The notes beneath the pieces are model-generated. The model searched no databases, was not told the origin of the DNA, and saw only the letters and a list, made by a program, of their open reading frames with translations. Shown one piece after another: positions 62,339-64,000 of a DNA stretch of 64,000 nt. The position numbers and the translations under genes were made by a program. Each line of letters opens with the position of its first letter. The first letter of the stretch is position 1. Source of the stretch: Herpetosiphon giganteus (lineage in GTDB: Bacteria > Chloroflexota > Chloroflexia > Chloroflexales > Herpetosiphonaceae); contig NZ_JAFBCZ010000008.1 of NCBI RefSeq assembly GCF_016907925.1, positions 124,001 to 188,000 of the forward strand, in the 5' to 3' direction.

Positions 62339-63469
62339 ATGACACGCGCATTACTGGCATTGGAAGATGGACGCACCTTCTGGGGGCGGGCTGTCGGCGC
62401 ACGCGGCGAACGTGCAGGTGAAGTTGTGTTCAATACCAGCATGACTGGCTACGCTGAAATTTTAACCGATCCGTCGTATCGCGGTCAGTTAGTAACCTTA
62501 ACGGCCTCGCATATTGGCAATTATGGCATTGATCAGCTTGATCTTGAAGCCGCCACACCGTGGGCCGAAGCGCTGATCGTGCGGGCCTTTACCGAGCGTC
62601 CTTCAAATTGGCGTTCCAGCGAATCGCTCAGCGAGCTTTTAGCACGGCGCGGTGTTATGGCCGTGGCTGATCTTGATACGCGAGCCTTGACGCGGCATAT
62701 TCGGGCAGCCGGCGCAATGCGCGCTGTGCTCTCAACCGAAGACCTTGATCCAGCAAGTTTGGTCGCCAAAGCCCAAGCCATTCCAGTGATGGAAGGCCGC
62801 GATTTGGCCAGCGATGTTGGCACGCAAACCAGCTATGAGTGGCACGAAGGCACGCCAACTGATTTCACCACCTTGCAACTGGCGCTGCCTGAAGCAATTC
62901 ATAACCGCCATGTTGTGGTTTACGATTTTGGAGTCAAACGCAACACCCTGCGCCGCTTGGTCGACTTTGGCTGTAAAGTCACGGTTGTGCCAAATCGTAC
63001 CTCTGCCGAAGAAAGCTTGGCCTTAAAGCCCGATGGTGTGTTGATTTCCAATGGCCCAGGCGACCCCGCCACCTTGGAGTATGCAGTGGATACGATTCGC
63101 AATTTAATTGGCCAAGTGCCCGTGTTTGGCATTTGCTTGGGCCATCAATTGATTGGCCAAGCACTTGGCGGCACAACCTTCAAACTGCCATTCGGCCATC
63201 ACGCTGGCAATCACCCAGTTTTTGATACCAGCACCGGCAAGGTACGCATCACAGCCCAAAATCATGGCTTTGCGCTCGATCCTGCCAGCTTGCCCAGCGA
63301 TGTTAATGTGACCGAAGTGAGCGGCAATGATCAAACCTGCGAAGGCTTGCAACACCAGAGCTTGCCTGTTTTCAGCGTGCAATATCACCCTGAAGCTGGG
63401 CCTGGCCCGCACGATGGCGATGAGCACTTCCGACGCTTTATCGCGCTTGTTGATCAACAACGCAACTAA
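62339..63469 (+). CDS. carA: Carbamoyl-phosphate synthase, small (glutaminase) subunit
   Basis: CarA frees ammonia from glutamine for carbamoyl phosphate used in pyrimidine and arginine synthesis. The 376 residues show the N-terminal domain (RALLALEDGRTFWG, FNTSMTGYAEILTDPSY) and the class I glutaminase with nucleophile elbow GICLGHQL, and HPEAGPGPHD with His and Glu of the triad. GGAG lies six bases before the ATG. carB is not adjacent; a strong hairpin closes the transcript after carA alone. Confidence 0.96.
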   Translation: MTRALLALEDGRTFWGRAVGARGERAGEVVFNTSMTGYAEILTDPSYRGQLVTLTASHIGNYGIDQLDLEAATPWAEALIVRAFTERPSNWRSSESLSELLARRGVMAVADLDTRALTRHIRAAGAMRAVLSTEDLDPASLVAKAQAIPVMEGRDLASDVGTQTSYEWHEGTPTDFTTLQLALPEAIHNRHVVVYDFGVKRNTLRRLVDFGCKVTVVPNRTSAEESLALKPDGVLISNGPGDPATLEYAVDTIRNLIGQVPVFGICLGHQLIGQALGGTTFKLPFGHHAGNHPVFDTSTGKVRITAQNHGFALDPASLPSDVNVTEVSGNDQTCEGLQHQSLPVFSVQYHPEAGPGPHDGDEHFRRFIALVDQQRN

Positions 63470-63492
63470 AAAACACTCAGCTTAATGCCAAC

Positions 63493-63530
63493 CCCGCGCT
63501 GATTGTAGCGAATCAGCGCGGGTTATTTTT
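63493..63530 (+). terminator. Intrinsic terminator after carA
   Basis: A perfect 12-bp stem, CCCGCGCTGATT (63493-63504) with AATCAGCGCGGG (63511-63522), six-base loop, followed by TTATTTTT. Confidence 0.9.
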
Positions 63531-63605
63531 AATTCGTGCTTGAAACTGAACCTTTTGGCCCAGCCCTCAGTATAGTTGAGCAAGCATGCATGAGGGAAAG
63601 CTCCG

Positions 63606-64000
63606 ATGAATTCATCTGTTATGACAGAATTTCAGCAATTGCACAGCGAAACACTCGAATCATTGCATAGTCGTTATCACGCAATGGTGCTCCGAACTGC
63701 CTATTTAATTTTGGCAGATTGGGGTCATGCTGAAGATGTCGCCCAAGAGGTCTGGATGCGGGTTAATCGGGCTTTGGTGCGCTTTGACCCTGAACGAGGA
63801 GCATGGTCAACCTGGCTGCACCATATCACGGTAAATTGTTGTTTAAGCACCCGCAAACGGCTAAGCCGCTGGCTGGGCGAACAATTACGACCTGAGACAG
63901 AACAACCGCAAGCGACGACCCTTGATAATTTGTTACGCAGCGAGGAGGAGCAAGTTATCTGGAACGCCATTAGCAACTTATCGTTGAAATTGCGCAGCGT
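63606..64000 (+). CDS. ECF-type RNA polymerase sigma factor, 5' part
   Basis: The frame opens at ATG 63606 (GAGGGA about eight bases upstream) and is still open at the right edge after 131 codons. Region 2 is clear: YHAMVLRTAYLILADWGHAE, DVAQEVWMRVNRAL and STWLHHITVN. The start of region 4 (NAISNLSLKLRS) is just visible. It is a different sigma factor from the one at 18 kb. A regulator gene may follow beyond the window. Confidence 0.88.
   Translation, partial: MNSSVMTEFQQLHSETLESLHSRYHAMVLRTAYLILADWGHAEDVAQEVWMRVNRALVRFDPERGAWSTWLHHITVNCCLSTRKRLSRWLGEQLRPETEQPQATTLDNLLRSEEEQVIWNAISNLSLKLRS

Noticed and set aside
1-64000. Prophage, integrative element or complete insertion sequence
   Set aside because: No integrase, transposase, phage structural gene or attachment repeat was found in any frame.

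Overview
The window is a contiguous piece of a bacterial chromosome of medium GC content. The gene families and the style of its signalling genes point to a filamentous gliding Chloroflexota, most likely Herpetosiphon or a close relative. The clues are multi-GAF histidine kinases, degenerate REC-GGDEF proteins, a V4R-domain protein, a futalosine-pathway menaquinone gene, an RskA-type anti-sigma pair and many intergenic palindromic repeats. This assignment is inferred from gene content; no rRNA gene is present to confirm it.

Layout. 1-6.4 kb: 3' end of obg, a polyprenyl-phosphate sugar transferase, a cardiolipin synthase-like PLD enzyme, an ABC-2 exporter pair and a methyltransferase. 6.9-16.9 kb: mqnC, an ABC-ATPase/histidine-kinase fusion, RNase HI, an ATP-grasp gene broken by a stop codon, a large FG-GAP lipoprotein, a Bcp-type peroxiredoxin, a YqiA-like esterase and purF. 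16.9-25.5 kb: an ECF sigma/anti-sigma pair, a secreted ricin-lectin protein, an aroH-aroF operon behind a terminator-type leader, and an arginine decarboxylase behind a long structured leader. 25.5-35 kb: a membrane histidine kinase, a DUF2721 protein, a three-gene cluster centred on a WXG100-hydrolase fusion, a pentapeptide protein, and an operon of ArsB-like transporter, unknown protein, esterase and frameshifted glycosyltransferase.

35.4-50.3 kb holds what looks like a single 15-kb signalling operon on the minus strand. It has a near-consensus promoter at its head and an intrinsic terminator at its end. Its order is V4R sensor-like protein, hexapeptide beta-helix protein, REC/degenerate-GGDEF regulator, a 3,482-residue histidine kinase with about 17 GAF domains, a single-domain response regulator, and an alpha/beta hydrolase that lacks its nucleophile serine. 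50.4-64 kb: uvrA, a cytochrome P450, a Pro/Thr-rich LPDTG protein, an unknown protein, an acyl-CoA synthetase, a response regulator with a 1,064-residue hybrid kinase, an enoyl-CoA hydratase, carA, and the start of another ECF sigma factor.

Intergenic regions are rich in repeats. These include a roughly 105-170 bp element with about 20-bp inverted GC-rich ends (seven copies plus one truncated piece), a tandemly duplicated 108-bp element with inverted ends, 21-bp tandem repeats, and tracts of degenerate short repeats that resemble the heptanucleotide repeats of cyanobacteria. Coordinates are those of the start codons judged best from ribosome-binding sites and overlaps. Two genes are interrupted, one by an in-frame TAA and one by a 1-base deletion. 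Both could be real decay or sequencing errors.
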